DNA of 64,000 nucleotides from Panopea generosa (lineage: Eukaryota; Mollusca; Bivalvia; Adapedonta; Hiatellidae). The notes beneath the pieces are model-generated. The model saw only the letters and a program-made list of their open reading frames with translations. It was not told the DNA's origin and did no database searches. Location: the NCBI GenBank assembly GCA_029582155.1, contig CM055896.1, forward strand, positions 11,120,987-11,184,986, given 5' to 3'. Positions 1-13,574 of this stretch are shown here, piece by piece. Made by a program: the position numbers and the translations under genes. Positions within the stretch are counted from its first letter, which is position 1. Each line of letters starts with the position of its first letter.

Positions 1-159
1 CCACAGAGGACCCTAAGAAGTTTATTTTATATATCCTAAGATTTGTTTATTGAGTTAAGCTGTCGATTTCGAACATAGAGGTTAGCATTCATATTTCATA
101 TTCATGGCGAAGCTACCAATACAAGACGCACACTTGATATGAAAGAAGCTTTATATTAA

Positions 160-390
160 AAAAATGTCATTAGATTTACATCATCAAAACAATTGTGTGA
201 AAAAAATCAACAATAATTCACTCCTTCAATATTGCGTGACGACATTCAAAAAAAAACATTCAAACACACTTATTTGGTTACGATTCAAAAACGCCGCACA
301 CTCGATTTCTTTACAATTCAAAAAAAGTCACGCACTTTTAAGTAGAATTAAATTACAAACCAAACTGCAGCCACGAGTATTATAACAGGA
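160..390. repeat. Dispersed element H, copy 1 (diverged)
   Basis: This stretch aligns by eye, with small gaps, to 20,405-20,592 and to its duplicate at 29,240-29,427. Shared words include acatcatcaaaa near the start and gtcacgcactt followed by aaattaaattac-like sequence near the end. Identity is roughly two thirds, so the copies are old. It encodes nothing recognisable. It is either one more piece of the old array described for this window or an independent dispersed repeat. Confidence 0.5.
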
Positions 391-1354
391 CCATCTTGGA
401 AATGAAACGGCTTTGCTCAAGTCAACTTTTTTTTTATATTAGGCGAAGGAAACGACAGACGGGATAACTGTTGGATGCATTGGTAAAATACGATGATATT
501 GGTAACATGTCCTGACATTATACAATCAGCAATACGGCTGATGGAACAGAAACAGAAAACGCGACTGGTTTCTATATCAATAAAAATCGAATAAAAAAAC
601 AAGTTCATAGAAAACGACTATTAAGTAATAATTAATTATTTAGTTGTAGTGTGTGTTTAGCGCCTCTAAGTCATGTTTAATCTGCCCAGACACTAGTTTA
701 CCATTGGCAATACCAAGCTGACAACCTTTGTTGTCACTGCTTGTTTATAAGATTAGTGTACGCATTAAAGTAATTCCGTAAATCGTGTCTTCGGTGGTTT
801 TAATGATACCGATACTGTTGTTTTTATATATAACTATATATTCGTTCCAGTATTTTTTTGACACTGAACACACAAAGCTGGTAGCCCCTGATTTGCCTTT
901 TATATTAAAACTTGGTTATCTTAATTCTACATATACAAAGCACGCTCGGTGTCTTCCTGCCAAAAAAGTGCCGACATGCTCAATGACACCACAAATAGCT
1001 GTTTGGAGGATCGAACACATGGCCCTCCTATCCTGGACCATGCTCTTCCATTCCCTTCTTGCGTGTGTAAATGTTATTTGTTTTATGTTTACTTTCTAAA
1101 TTAATTCAATGTGTGCTGTTTTTATGCCTGTTATCATCAGTTTTTCATAAAACATTTTCGTCTTCATTTTATATGAATCGATAAAATGAATAGTTCATTT
1201 TCAATAAACATCGCTTTTCCTGAAACGACTCGTTCGCTTAGTTTAAATGATTTATGATTAATTTTAGCAAATAAGAGACGGACAAAAATAATTAAGTGAG
1301 CAGTTAAACTACTGCATCATTTATCGTATTGTCTTGCTTTACAAGTATTTCATT
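391..1354. other. AT-rich interval without a recognisable gene
   Basis: A 104-codon open frame at 785-1,099 (+) has a hydrophobic start but no family I recognise. Positions 1,003-1,065 look weakly like a reversed tRNA head (gatcgaacacatgg and a distant ccaggat), possibly a degenerate SINE. Nothing else is supported. Confidence 0.4.
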
Positions 1355-1510
1355 CCCGTAAACACGGTAATCGATCAAGATTTAATATCAGCAATCAAAC
1401 TGTCGGTTTGATTTCTTGTCTTACAGACCAGTTTGTAGATGTGGTGAGGAAATCTCCTCTATCATTCAGTAGCTAGTTTAATTAGCTACTGTTTTTCCAA
1501 CGTACCTACA
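1355..1510 (+). repeat. Dispersed/paralogous element C, copy 1
   Basis: It begins near gtaatcgatcaag, continues through gcaatcaaactgtcggtttg and reaches catcattcagta. The same series occurs at 11,425-11,600 and 33,035-33,245. Its last third is also the first third of each unit of the satellite that follows, so the satellite seems to have grown out of this element. Confidence 0.7.
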
Positions 1511-2565
1511 AACTAATTTAACAAAATAAATAAGACCAGATCCCAAATGTTAAATATGTTAATACTAATGATTGTCATGTTCCTATGTGTTCAACTGATG
1601 TAGTGAATTCTTAAGGAGTTTGTCGATGTGATGAAGAAAACTCCTCTATAATTCAGTAACTAGTTTCATTATAATACTGTCTTTCTAACGTGCCTTCAAA
1701 CTAATTTAACAAAATAAATAAGTCTAGATCACACATGTTAAATATGATAATACTAATGATTGTCATAATCCTATGTGTTCAACTGATGTAGTGAATAATT
1801 CTAAAGGAGATTGTCGATGTGATGAAGAAACTCCTCTATCATTCAGTAACTAGTTTCATTATGATACTGTCTTTCTAACGTACCTTCAAACTAATTTAAC
1901 AACATAAATAAGTCAAGATCCCAAATGTTAAATATGATAATACTAATGATTGTCATATTCCTATGTGTTCAACTGATGTAGTGAATTCTTAAGAAGTTTG
2001 TCGATGTGATGAAGAAAACTCTTCTATCATTCAGTAACTAGTTTCATTATAATACTGTCTTTCTAACGTGCCTTCAAACTAATTTAACAACATAAATAAG
2101 TCCAGATCACACATGTTAAATATGATAATACTAATGATTGTCATGTTCCTATGTGTTCAACTGATGTAGTGAATAATTCTAAAGGAGATTGTCGATGTGA
2201 TGAAGAAAACTCCTCTATCATTCAGTAACTAGTTTCATTATGATACTGCCTTTCTAACGTGCCTTCAAACTAATTTAACAACATAAATAAGTCCAGATCC
2301 CAAATGTTAAATATGATAATACTAATGATTGTCATGTTCCTATGTGTTCAACTGATGTAGTGAATTCTTAAGGAGTTTGTCGATGTGATGAAGAAAATTC
2401 CTCTATCATTCAGTAACTAGTTTCATTATGATACTGTCTTTTTTACGTGCCTTCAAACTAATTTAACAACATAAATAAGTCTAGAACACAAATATTAAAT
2501 ATGATAATACTAATGATTGTCATGTTCCTATGTGTTCAATTGATGTACTGAGTGGTACTTAAGGA
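1433..2565 (+). repeat. 188-191-bp satellite, six units in alternating A/B types
   Basis: The word attcag recurs at 1463, 1651, 1841, 2029, 2220 and 2408, giving spacings of 188, 190, 188, 191 and 188. Units alternate between two forms. Type A has agatcccaaatgtt and gtgaattcttaagg; type B has agatcacacatgtt and gtgaataattctaaagg. The last unit is degenerate. The array is therefore better described as a dimer of about 378 bp repeated two and a half to three times. It has no coding potential. Confidence 0.9.
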
Positions 2566-3117
2566 GCGTCAGAGCGATGCCGAACGTCAACATGACGTCT
2601 ATACCTGCCCCGAACATAGTTCTGTATATGAAGTTAAGTGAGCACATACTAGTTAATATTTGGTGTATCAATTTGATATGTTACATTTTAAGTTGCATAT
2701 ATTATATCTACATGGCTGTATACATTATATAAATGTTTTATGTTAAGTTCTTGTTTTATAAAGGTTGTCCACGAACTATTTAGACATATGTTAAAGATAG
2801 ACGGCATTGCATGATATAAGCATTGCGTTTTATACATAATGAAGAATTCTCCATAACATATTAACGAAGTTTCAAATACCAATCAATATTTGGTTTTGTC
2901 ATTGTACGTGACATCGACCATACAACAAAAACATTTTTTTTTTTTGAAATTGTTTATTCCACTTCATTTTGCCCATAATGAAAATGTTAAAAAACCTTCT
3001 CGGCAACATCCGTAACTATAAACTACAATCGGTGCCAACATTATATCAAGCTGGGCTGAATACCGGCTTTGAAATGGTTTTAACTATCAATACAACACGA
3101 ACTCAACTTTGTACGAA
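2566..3117. other. Unannotated AT-rich interval
   Basis: No open frame resembling a known protein and no strong repeat was seen. A T-run lies near 2,935-2,945. Confidence 0.4.
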
Positions 3118-3478
3118 GTCAAACATGTCTTCATCTTAAACAAATCTCTTAAATTAATCACTACGTGGCTGTTTTATTGTTCAAATTACTCTAGTTTTAT
3201 TTTTATTGCGTAAAAAGGAGATGTTTAATTCAAAGCACACAAACGCCTTACGGTTTATATCATAGCCCGATGGAACTTTTTCTCGCAATATACATCAGAT
3301 ATTTGATAGATTAAGCTTTAAACGTGGCGTTCCGTATCCGACTGGAGTTAAAATGGCATATGCTGAGATTTTACTATCGTTTGACATGCGATGAGTCTCG
3401 CATACAAATGACATTCTGTATGATAGAGTTCATAGGCAGTATAATACATAGTCTCTCAAATAGCACGCGTCTTGATCA

Positions 3479-3773
3479 GACATACATACATACATACATA
3501 CATACATACATACCTACCTACCTACCTACCTACCTACCTACCTACCTACCTACCTACCTACCTACCTGCATACATACCTGCATACATACATACATACATA
3601 CATACATACATACATACATACATACATACATACATACATACATACATACATACATACATACATACATACATACATACATACATACATACATACATACATA
3701 CATACATACATACATACATACATACATACATACATACATACATACATACAAACATACATACATACATACAATA
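3479..3773 (+). repeat. Compound tetranucleotide microsatellite (CATA)n/(CCTA)n
   Basis: About 295 bp of cata repeats contain a block of ccta repeats near 3,510-3,565. Because the period is 4, all six frames stay open and yield spurious peptides such as HTYIHTYI and MYVCMYVC. These are not genes. Confidence 0.97.
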
Positions 3774-5511
3774 TAATTTACTTTTATAATTGTATAGTTA
3801 TGCAAAACTTTGAACAATAGTTTTAAAAAAACAGTCTGGCAAAAATTATAGGTTTTAGCCACTTATTTTAGTTTTGAGAGTAACTGACTATAAGCTATAT
3901 TGATATATTTGCATGGCTATTGACACATATCTTAATTTAATTTTTAAATATCTTTATTTTGGCAATGTTCCTCTTTAATTCTAATTAAGTGGTTTAAGAT
4001 ATGTAAAACATTTGTCATCAGTATATCAACTACCTTTATGTTTTTGCTTTATGTGTGATTTTCGATTAAACTCGATAAAGTTTTTATTGGCCAGCCAGCA
4101 CTGTCGTCATGTTGCGTAATAATTTAAAATTTACAAGATGAATATTATTCCTCAAGACGAAACAAATACATATGATATGCCGGTATGACAACACTCAAAT
4201 GTTCATTCCTGGTTTGAATATACCTGTAGAATTTTAAATTTTACTTTTTAAAATACTGAATTAAGATCATATGTTGCATTTCTGAGTTTAAATGTTAAAG
4301 GTTAAATTTTTTCACAGAAGCGAATGCCTTTATTGATTTATTGATGCATTTTGTATTATACCATATGTTTGGTGAGTATAAATAAAACAGAAAACCCTCT
4401 ATCACTGAACGATTTCCACAGTTATGTGATATGCATTTCTCTGTCTCTTTACTCCATAAATGTCAATATTATTGATCGTTGTAATGCTTCGCTTAAGATA
4501 TAAAGTATTAAAGGAAATATACACAGGGTAAAAGGGTTTTATACATGGTCTTAAAGAATATGTCATTGATATCGACAACATTTAACACCAAACAGTGTAC
4601 GTGTTTAAGAAATAAAGAAGTGAAAACTGTATTCGTCTCAAGTCATATACGTATTAATATCATATTTGGTCGAATATCGTAGTCATCTTCTTACAATCAG
4701 ACAATGCACAATAATTTATGATTATTCATATTATCACTTAAATCAAACTCATAGATGATCACTTAATCACCATCATATATATGCAGTCTGTTCATTGTAA
4801 ATAGTAATCATCGTCGCTGACACTTCACACTGTTATATAAATGGGTCAATACTGCTTTGATAAATGGCCTGCCAATGATACCGCCGCGGACCACACTATG
4901 TTAGATCTTGTCATTTGTCATCATTTGATACAGCTTTTCAGCACATATTTGACCGCAAGGCTGTTATTGCTATCTCCAAACAGATTTTGTTTAAACAGCA
5001 TTTATTTGTTATCAACATATTACATATACATATATTCATTAAACAGCGATGCATAACGACAGAATTAAGAAGAAAGATATTTCTAGCTTGTACCAAGCCT
5101 CTCTTCTAAATATCCTACAAGGACTATACAACGTGTTACAAATACAAAAAAACAACACATTAATTACTAGACAAACGGATGTAAGCAGCGATTGAGATGA
5201 AACCAATAAATATGAACAAGTAATTTAATTGAATACAGTTGCAGCTGATTGGATAGGTATATATGCTGCGGCGTATACGACACTTCAACTACTGACAGTT
5301 GTGAATGCTAGCGTTGACCAATACTTGCAATATATAACTTAAATTATATTACACATAAACGTCAGAAGAACAAAGTGGAAAGTGGTAGGTGAAGTAGATT
5401 GATAAATATATAGCAGAAGGAAAGGAGAGTTGTAATAACAGGATGCCTATTGAGTTGTTGTGGGTAACTCTTATTGCAATAAAGGATAAACCAGATTTAT
5501 TTACCAGACTA

Positions 5512-5693
5512 CAGTCAAACCTGTCTTAAGCAGCCTGTTAAGGGAAGGAGAAAAAATGGCATTTCAAGACAAGCTGCTGTTGCTTAATACAGATTAATTT
5601 TTACTAAAGGTATGCAAATGGGAAATAGCAAATGTGGCTGCTTTAAGACAACTGGCTGCTCGATAGAGGTGACCGTTTAAACAAGTTTGACTG
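5512..5693. mobile_element. MITE-like element with ~17-bp terminal inverted repeats
   Basis: The left end reads CAGTCAAACCTGTCTTAA. The reverse complement of the right end reads CAGTCAAACTTGTTTAAA, giving inverted termini around a 182-bp non-coding element. Subterminal words gcagcc and ggctgct also mirror each other. A related element lies at 18,904-19,280 and its duplicate at 27,745-28,115. I could not fix a target-site duplication, so the transposase superfamily is left open. Confidence 0.65.
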
Positions 5694-6600
5694 AATCATA
5701 AAACTACATCACTCTATGCAATCCGATGATAAGAGAACTAATTGAAGCGATTTATTCATACATAACTATGTAGTGTAAATTATCTGGAGCCAACTACATG
5801 TAAATATATTTGCTCAAATATTGTGAGGAAACTAATGTACTTTATGAAATTGTACACATCACACGTATCAAAAAACGAAACAATTATTTATTTCGAGGTA
5901 TCTGTCTAAACGAACTCGTATAGATTTCCTTGGCTTGTCCACTTATCTTGAATATCTTTGTTTTGTTGTTTTTGAATCTGGTTGAAAGTCACACTCAACA
6001 TATGACAGTTTTTACATTGCATTTCCACTGAATAGTAGATGAACATCTGAATTTTAATATAACTAAAATTTATCCGCATATAGCTGTCAAACTTTCTTAC
6101 ATTAAAAGTATATTTGGAACGCTCATGGCTCGAAACCACGAATTCAGCGATAAGAAAAAGGATGTCATTCGACTGAATCCTTTAATAATTTCAATTAATA
6201 CCAGCTTTAATGCAAGTTCTTATTCCTGCTTTTTAACTTATTACGTAACAATAGTTTGGACCATAGTATGTAAGCAATCGTCCTTACACAAGAGAATAAG
6301 GTCGTCTAAATTTATTTACATACTATTTCCTAATGAAATAAGGTTCTTTTCTTATAACAATATATGTGAAAAATTGTCAGACATACTATAAAGCAGCATG
6401 TATTATTCATGAACGCAAAATCTTATTAGTCATCTTCAGTAATTTAGTATGGTAAATAAATGTGACGTATCAAAAACACAAAATGCTTATTTAGGAAAAT
6501 CGAAAAAACGTTACAGCGACAACTTGTAATTTGCATGTACCATAGTTTGTTTTGATGTAGAACATATGTCTTCATTGATCAGAAAAAGCTGTGTCATACA

Positions 6601-7599
6601 ATTCCAAATGACAAAATATAGACAGTTTTATTAAGTGGAAAAGAATAATAAAACATAACTGAATAGAACAGCGTTTATATCTAAACGTTAATTTAGCAAA
6701 GTTAAGATATTTTACAAAGATTGTCTCATCATTTAGTAAATGCATAATTTTCCTTGTTCTAGATCTTCTTTGTAAACATTTAGAATATATCCCTAAAATT
6801 AAAATGATGGTCCTCCGTTGCCATGTACGACATCACTTCATCAATGATTGAATTGTAAACTTTATTCGTTTCTTAGATCATTTAAATGTCGGACCACTCG
6901 ACAATTGCGCTTGTATCAATAGCCAATATCTCTGCAGATAAATGATATATGTATAGGTAACAATATATGACGTCTATTTTATATCCATTTAATATCATCA
7001 GGTTATGTTTTCATGGATATGACAGTAATCTTGTCAATTACATCCGTACTTCGGTCCATTTCGCCCCATTAAAAATTGTAAAAAGAATACATTTGTTAGA
7101 TCGTTATCATTTGATATTTTGACCAATTAAAGACTACATTTATATTAATAACCCCCATTTCTGTCTAGAATGCTAAATGTATACATATCAATACACGTGC
7201 TTAGTTAATATCCTTTAAATAATATCAGGCTATGGTTTTAAGGTATGGCATCGATTCTATCAATTATTTTTGCGTTTTAATCCAGTTTATCAATTATCAT
7301 CCCAACATTAATCTACTCGGAGACACTTAAAATTCGATATTTTATGTTACAAAACTATACTTAATTCTACAATATCCATATGTTCCATCTAATACCTGTG
7401 GCTTTAGTATTATCTGATAAAATAGTCCATTTGAAACAAAGAACGCAATCAAAAGAAGACACTAGCAGACTTTGTTTTAACGAGTCTGTTTAAAATGGAA
7501 TATTGATGTTTTTTGTTGCAATGTTTAATAGCGTTGCTTTCAACATCATATCGCGACGTTGTCTACCTGTGACAGTATTTTAAGCTACCATACTGAAGT
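6601..7599. other. AT-rich interval without gene
   Basis: No protein-like frame and no strong repeat was seen. There is weak similarity to the sequence after 16,500, too faint to annotate. Confidence 0.35.
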
Positions 7600-7803
7600 A
7601 TCATGCCGCAGACAAACGGTACGATACCCATCCAGTCACATTATACTGACACCGAGCCGACCAAATCAAAAAACTACCCTTTAATTGCTAAGTGTCAAGC
7701 GAGGAGGCATATAGTACCATTTTTCGGATCAGGGGATCGAACCTACGACCATCCGCATGTGAGGCTGATGCTTTATCACTATACCACGCTGTGGTCTCCG
7801 GAA
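7600..7803 (-). mobile_element. tRNA-derived SINE (type S1)
   Basis: Read on the minus strand it starts ccacagcgtggtatagtgat, with an A-box-like TGGTATAGTGA. A B-box, GGTTCGATCCC, lies about 35 bp further on. The body then aligns with the SINE at 20,028-20,220: shared words are aaaaatggtacta, gctcggtgtc or ctcggtgtcg, and gtgactagg or gtgactgg. The flanks are unrelated, so this is an independent insertion. The 73-codon plus-strand frame here is SINE sequence, not a gene. Confidence 0.75.
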
Positions 7804-9061
7804 ATATTGGTTATTTTATACTAATGGACCAACTCGTCGTGACAATATAACGTCAGATACATACATATAAATACAGAGTTTCTATAAAATAGTTATCCGT
7901 CCCTTTACATAAAAAAAAGAAACTAAAAAACTAGCACAAAGGAAGTCCTTGGCAACTGTTCAAGGAGTTATTCAAATTAACAATTATAATGTCATGTGCG
8001 TGTATATATAGAAACATAATTTCTATATACGAATTATTCGTCACTTAACATAAAAATAAAAATCTACAACCCAGCGCATAACAAACCATTGACAAAACCT
8101 CCGTTTAGTTAGGTACACATAAAACACAACCGATGTAATATTTGTATATAGACAATGCGTAAAGAGTTCTGTCTACTCGTGTAAAATGCCATCTGGAGTG
8201 TACCTGTATTGTACCTAAATTGCTAAATAGCATGTTTATCTCACCCCTGTTCCACTGAAAAATAATCACATTCAATTCGTATGCCTTCTTCCAGTAGCAA
8301 TTATATCATGTATGTGACGTTTATATATTATTCATTCATAACGTAGAAACCTGTAATCAAAATCTAAATTATTTTGTTTAATCTTTTTTCCCCCATTTTT
8401 TGGTATTTAACAGGATTAGCTTGTTAATCGAACTTATGTTATGTATGCCGAACATTAAGATGAACATATTGTTTTTAGGATGATGACATTATATACATCG
8501 CTTAAAACTCAATAACCATTCATATTAGTTATGAATACTATTGATAGTTGTCTTAAATGTTTTGTTCAACGTTAGCTATCATAATAATCAACAATATATG
8601 CATGCTCTCATTTTTATCGGAGATGATACAGTAAAGCTGTATCAATGCATATCAATCATGATAATGATAATGAAATGCCGAAAATTAATCAGCATTTTTA
8701 TCCATTAATAAAGTTGAAGTTAAAGCGACATGTCACGAGATGACGATGATCAAAAAGAAATTATGATAAAAAAAATATAAATCTATATTGATCGAGACTT
8801 AATTGAAATTGAATCATTTTAGTTTAGAGTAAAGACCTAGCGATATGATCATAAAATATCCAGATAAACGTACATTAACGAAGTGAAAAATATTTTATGC
8901 TCGAATCATACCATTACCATTGTTTCATCATATTACTCATATAAATAACTGCTAAGATAACATATATGTTACATATGGTACTTCATAGTAAATATATTTT
9001 AAATTTGCATTATTTGATACAACTCTTCTAAAGGGGTTTATGAATCTAATTTAAGTAGCGT
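7804..9061. other. AT-rich interval without gene
   Basis: No recognisable feature. Short A/T microsatellite-like stretches only. Confidence 0.35.
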
Positions 9062-9121
9062 TTTTGAAGCGCCAGTTTTATGATTTATGACTAGTTCTGC
9101 TGGCGCCAGTTTTATGATTTA
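9062..9121 (+). repeat. Short direct repeat gcgccagttttatgattta x2
   Basis: The 19-bp word gcgccagttttatgattta occurs twice, about 36 bp apart, separated by tgactagttctgctg. It is a small local duplication. Confidence 0.8.
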
Positions 9122-9269
9122 TTGAAACATTTGTATAATTGCACTATCTACTTTTACTATAAACTCTGTTTGAATAATGGATTGCTTGGTAGTGCGTAGT
9201 GCAAGAGGAACTTTGTTTTGATACATCTAATAAGACACTTTTTCAGTATACTTTTTCGGTTACAAAATG

Positions 9270-9420
9270 AAGAGAAGGGCTTTTTAATGGGTTTTAACGT
9301 CATTTTAAACACATTGCTGGTTATATATGGTATATTCAGTTTTATTGTTGGAGGAAGAGCTCAGACTGAATCTGAATAGAACCTCCGTCCTTCCGTAAGT
9401 AAATGGCACACTTTCTCACA
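9270..9420 (-). mobile_element. SINE S2, head-less fragment
   Basis: On the minus strand it matches the body of the SINE at 34,455-34,706: cagttttattgttgga against ccagttttatttgtgga, cctccgtccttc against cccgtccttc, and ctttctcacataaagttt against ctttcgcacataacgttt. The tRNA-like head seen in other copies is missing, so this copy is truncated or rearranged. Confidence 0.6.
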
Positions 9421-11424
9421 TAAAGTTTATTGAGCGAGCGAGACAATACAGTGGTGACTTTGTAATTTCGAGTGTTCTCTGATTTGAATCATGTATACAA
9501 TTATATAAAAACCTGCCACAGAGCCTTCTTGCGGCTTTTACCTAAATGTATAATGATACAGCATGGATGTAGGTATACTGAATATACACATTCAATACAA
9601 GTGGTATAGGGAGGTGGGACTAAATGTGTCAATAGAAACTCGTTATACGGTTTCCCAAACATTTCCCTTCCTTATTAATAAAACAGCAAATCATTACTTT
9701 CAAACATACGTGTACATAAAGGTAATATCATCATGGCAATAAAATCAGTGTTAAGGTTTGTAAGAGTGCCATTAACTCTTGATAACAATAATCTTGTCCA
9801 TGTTTTATGTTGTTTACACTAATTATAAGTTTCCTTTTCTAATAACGAACCATGAATTAATGTCAGCAGTCTATAGGTATGATACCATTTTTCATCATTT
9901 TATCGCACTTAAATGTCATTAACCTGTCTTAAACTCATTCTTTATCTTAATACCTCACATGTGATGTAATTAATCTATATCTCCGCCGTGTTCTTTGTTG
10001 TCTATCTGCACCATGTTGTACTAGGTGTGTGTTTTATTCAGTTAGAACTTTTTTGTTGCTGTTGAATTTTCTGCAGATGTATTCTGTTTCTAACATAATT
10101 TCCTTGATAGGTTTCACAGTGAATGATATGTTGTCAACATATTTTGTCCTGATTGGAAATTTGAAAGTTTTCGCACATTATGTTTTCTATTCCAGAAAAG
10201 ATTTGACGATTTTGCTTTAATTTGTCATCATTTCGTTTCACATCAAGCCATTTGGGTTGGGTTTTAACGGAATGAAAATAATGTGTGTTACATCAGATCA
10301 TTAACATGGATGGAATAAACTCCGTGTCTATAGTCAGCGTATTGTGATAAGCTCTTATCGCACGACGAATACATCACTCTGTCGCAGGATTTCTCTGTGC
10401 AACATTTGCACCTGCTTCGGCAAATTACTCTGATGATGATACAGACTTGAGAACATTTGGTTGATATGGTGCTATTCCCGAAAACCCTTGTCATTAAATA
10501 GCAGCTAATTGAATTTTAAGTGTTAGTTACATAATAAGACGAATGTCACTGTCCTTTTGTGTTGCTTCACGTATCAATTTCAATCTTGAATTAGCTATTG
10601 GTGGATTATAGTGACATTTTGCACATGATGTTATTTATCTCATTTTCAAGACTCGTGGCATTTGTTTTAAGTGGAGATTTACTAAGACTGTCGGACTCTT
10701 TGCGATATTGAAAATTAAATTGAACCTACATAATTCCATTAACAGTATATGGCATCTATTATGACATTGTACTTTGTCTAGATCTGATGTATTGATGAGA
10801 GAGGTCAGTGGTTAATTTAATTATTCGACGCCTATTCGGTATTTTGAAAAGTTCTTACAAGCGAACACTAGACTAAGGCATTCACGTTCGATTGTGATTT
10901 TCGTTTCTCATTTTCAATAAGTTTACGTGAACAAAGGCGACATGTTTGAACTGTGTATATAGCTTGACTTCTTGTGATGCATCAGCTGTGTTAATAAGTG
11001 TTTGTTTCGAATCCTAGTAGGTAAGAACAGTTGCCTTAGTTATAAAAATTATTTAATATGTCAAATAAACTGGCTAGGTCTGGACGCTGGAATCAGTGCT
11101 ATCTCAGATTAATTCAAACTTGTCATTTGACTCATGATTGTAGAGATGTCAACTATGGTGGCTGACTTCATTAGATACTAGCTATCCCCTTTTTCTTACA
11201 TGGATCAATAACAAATAAGACATTAATATTAATTCAATTGTTCTGAAAAGATTCGTGTGCTAATTAAAATGACATTATTATTATTTAATAAATTACAGTA
11301 TCACATCAATTTTAGGTGACCGTTTTCGGGGGCGGGGGAAAAATCATTGTAATTTTAGGTGATTTCTTTTAAAAGATTGTTTTCTTTAGTAATATATATC
11401 TATTTAATAAATAATAATCAGTCG
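9421..11424. other. AT-rich interval without gene
   Basis: No protein-like frame. The last 200 bp (near 11,255-11,310) are weakly similar to 32,855-32,930 and probably mark the left part of old paralogue unit II. Confidence 0.35.
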
Positions 11425-11600
11425 GGCAATCAAATGGTCGGTTTGATTGCTTGTCTTGCAAGCTTGCTCATAGAGGTGATGCGGAAAACAACTCTATCAT
11501 TCAGTAACCAGTTTCATTAACCTTCCTGTCCTCGGACGCGTCTTCTAGGCACGATACAAACGGATTTCAGATAGCAACTTGGCGTGTCTAAATTAGATAG
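11425..11600 (+). repeat. Dispersed/paralogous element C, copy 2
   Basis: It aligns to 33,048-33,195 through gcaatcaaa, gattgcttg, cttgcaagct, atagaggtgat, cattcagtaaccagt and aacggatttcaga, at about 78-80% by eye. It also aligns to 1,394-1,500. It marks the start of the second old paralogous unit. Confidence 0.75.
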
Positions 11601-11608
11601 TCATAAAA

Positions 11609-11686
11609 CGCTAGCGTAAATCTAAATAAACTATACAGTCCCAGAGCTAGCGTAAATCTAGATAAACTATACAGTCCTAGAGCCAG
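11609..11686 (+). repeat. Two-copy ~39-bp tandem duplication
   Basis: The word gctagcgtaaatct followed by ataaactatacagtcc occurs twice back to back. The paralogue at 33,218-33,250 has a single version, so the duplication happened in unit II only. Confidence 0.8.
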
Positions 11687-13574
11687 GAGATGTGTATTTA
11701 GTTGTTTTGTCCGCAAGGTTTGAGACTTGATTCTAGAGGTTAAATGTATGCTGAATTCAAAACAACATTTCTTCCCAACGGCTATTGGACCGTTTGGTCA
11801 CAAATCCAAAATATTGCAATTCATATCATAATATATAATCTGATAGAAAACGCTGTAAAATGTTAAACTTTATATTTATTGTGTTGTTTTAAATGGTACG
11901 GCATGTTTCTATGGTAAATACAAGTAAAATGTTCTATGTACAACAAATCCAAATAAGGGACAAAATGGACTTGAAAATAAGAAAAAGAACTGCTTTTCTC
12001 TAAATATGCATTTTGTTGAATGCTTCAACCTTAATTTTATTGATAAATGATTCTAAAATACAGAACATATTTCAGGATTGTACTTTGCTACTTCTGTTTG
12101 AATATTTGTATCTTTTGCAGGTATGCGTCTTTCATTCTAACAAAACTGTGCAATAAACAAGTTTATAAAAAAACATTTTTAAGATATAATCTGAAAATAT
12201 TACAATTGAATATGCTAAACGTAGGCTCTAGTAAACTTTATTCTGATAAAACATATATTTTATAATAATTTATTAACTATTTGGTTTTTGGTTAATGTTC
12301 AACCCATACATATATTGTTTCATTGTTAAATGTTTGCTAAATATGTGTACTTATGTGAATAAAATATTGTATAAACAACATGCATATATGGGTATAATGG
12401 CCGTCAAAGTTCGAAGAATGTGATATTATTCAGGAATATGCATATTGTTTTTTTTATGGTTAATACAATGTTTCATATCAATTCTCTATCATTTGATAGT
12501 ACCGTTAATTGATATTATTTTATTCAGGAAATGAAGTTGAAACGAGAATCAATCTGTGATCTGTAAATACAAAACCTTCATCCAATGTATACATATTCCT
12601 TATGGATACTATCTGCCATATTGTACACGCATATTGCGTTCTTAACGCCAGTACTATTGGTTATCCAATTTTTAATAAATAACTAGTTAGTAATCGTTCC
12701 CTTACAGTACCGGTTGCCGGGCATATTGAAAAATAATATATTTCATATTTCGATATAATATGTAATTGCTGTTAGCATACTCTTCTCCAGGTTCTATAAG
12801 ATCAATAAACAATACATTTGAGATATTTTCATTGCGTTGCCGAACCTAAAATGTGGACTTGTCTCAAGCAAGTGTATGTTGGTCAAGGTTGCATGTTTTC
12901 CCAAGCAGAGTAGACCAATCTGTGTTTTATTTCCTGACTTTAATATCAATACCGTCTCGTATATGATTATATTGTGGCCGCTTTTCATCATTTAACTGTA
13001 CAAACCGTCTTAGTTCGTCCAACAGCATTGCTGCTAGGAACACACTGATTGGCTATATCTAGTAATTATAGGAGAACGCTGATTGGTCAGTTTATTTTAT
13101 AATTTTAAAGCCATAATAAATATTATGTTTAAGTTCAAATTTCGGTATTTGTCTCACGATATTATCTTTATATTGTTACAAATTGGAAGGAGAAACTAGC
13201 AGTCAATTATATTTCACAAATGTTTTATCATGCATTGGCAGAGTCGACCGCCATTGTTGTTATTATTAAAATCACTTCCGTGCGCTTTGAATTGTAGGAC
13301 AGGAAAGGTATTCCCTGCCTTTTCATTTGGAGTATACCAGATCTGAATCGGGAGGTGTTATGGGTCGGTATTGACAAATCCACCACTCATATATGGGTAA
13401 GAATGGTCTATAAGTTGAACAACATATTCAAAATATTTGTTGTTGAAAAACGGACATGTTTGTTGCTCACCTGGTTTAATTCATTAATATCTATAAAACT
13501 GCAACAAACTCATTGTTTCTAAACAAATATTCAACTTTTATATTCATCAACATGAAAATGTGCACAAATGCTGT
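11687..13574. other. AT-rich interval; shares a short block with unit III
   Basis: Positions 12,796-12,860 (aagatcaataaacaatacat) align with 34,346-34,410. The distance from element C is 1.37 kb here and 1.30 kb there, which supports collinearity of units II and III. Nothing coding was recognised. Confidence 0.45.

Larger units (their letters stand above)
3118..6600 (+). repeat. Old paralogue (unit I) of 13,575-16,480
   Basis: Collinear blocks match a second region about 10 kb downstream. 3,140-3,230 pairs with 13,598-13,690 (aaatctcttaaat and aaaaaggagat shared). 3,370-3,400 pairs with 13,850-13,880 (ttttactatcgtttg). 4,885-4,915 pairs with 14,425-14,455 (gttagatcttgt). 6,540-6,590 pairs with 16,425-16,475 (taccataatttgctttgg-like). 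Identity in blocks is about 75-80% by eye. Spacing differs because of later insertions such as the microsatellite and the MITE. Neither paralogue shows a conserved reading frame. Confidence 0.65.

Noticed and set aside
785-1099. 104-codon frame with hydrophobic start, possible secreted or membrane protein
   Set aside because: Composition is typical of T-rich DNA, no family was recognised, and part resembles a degenerate tRNA-like SINE head.
3324-3862. Several open frames with HTYIHTYI or MYVCMYVC repeats
   Set aside because: They are translations of a tetranucleotide microsatellite that is open in every frame.
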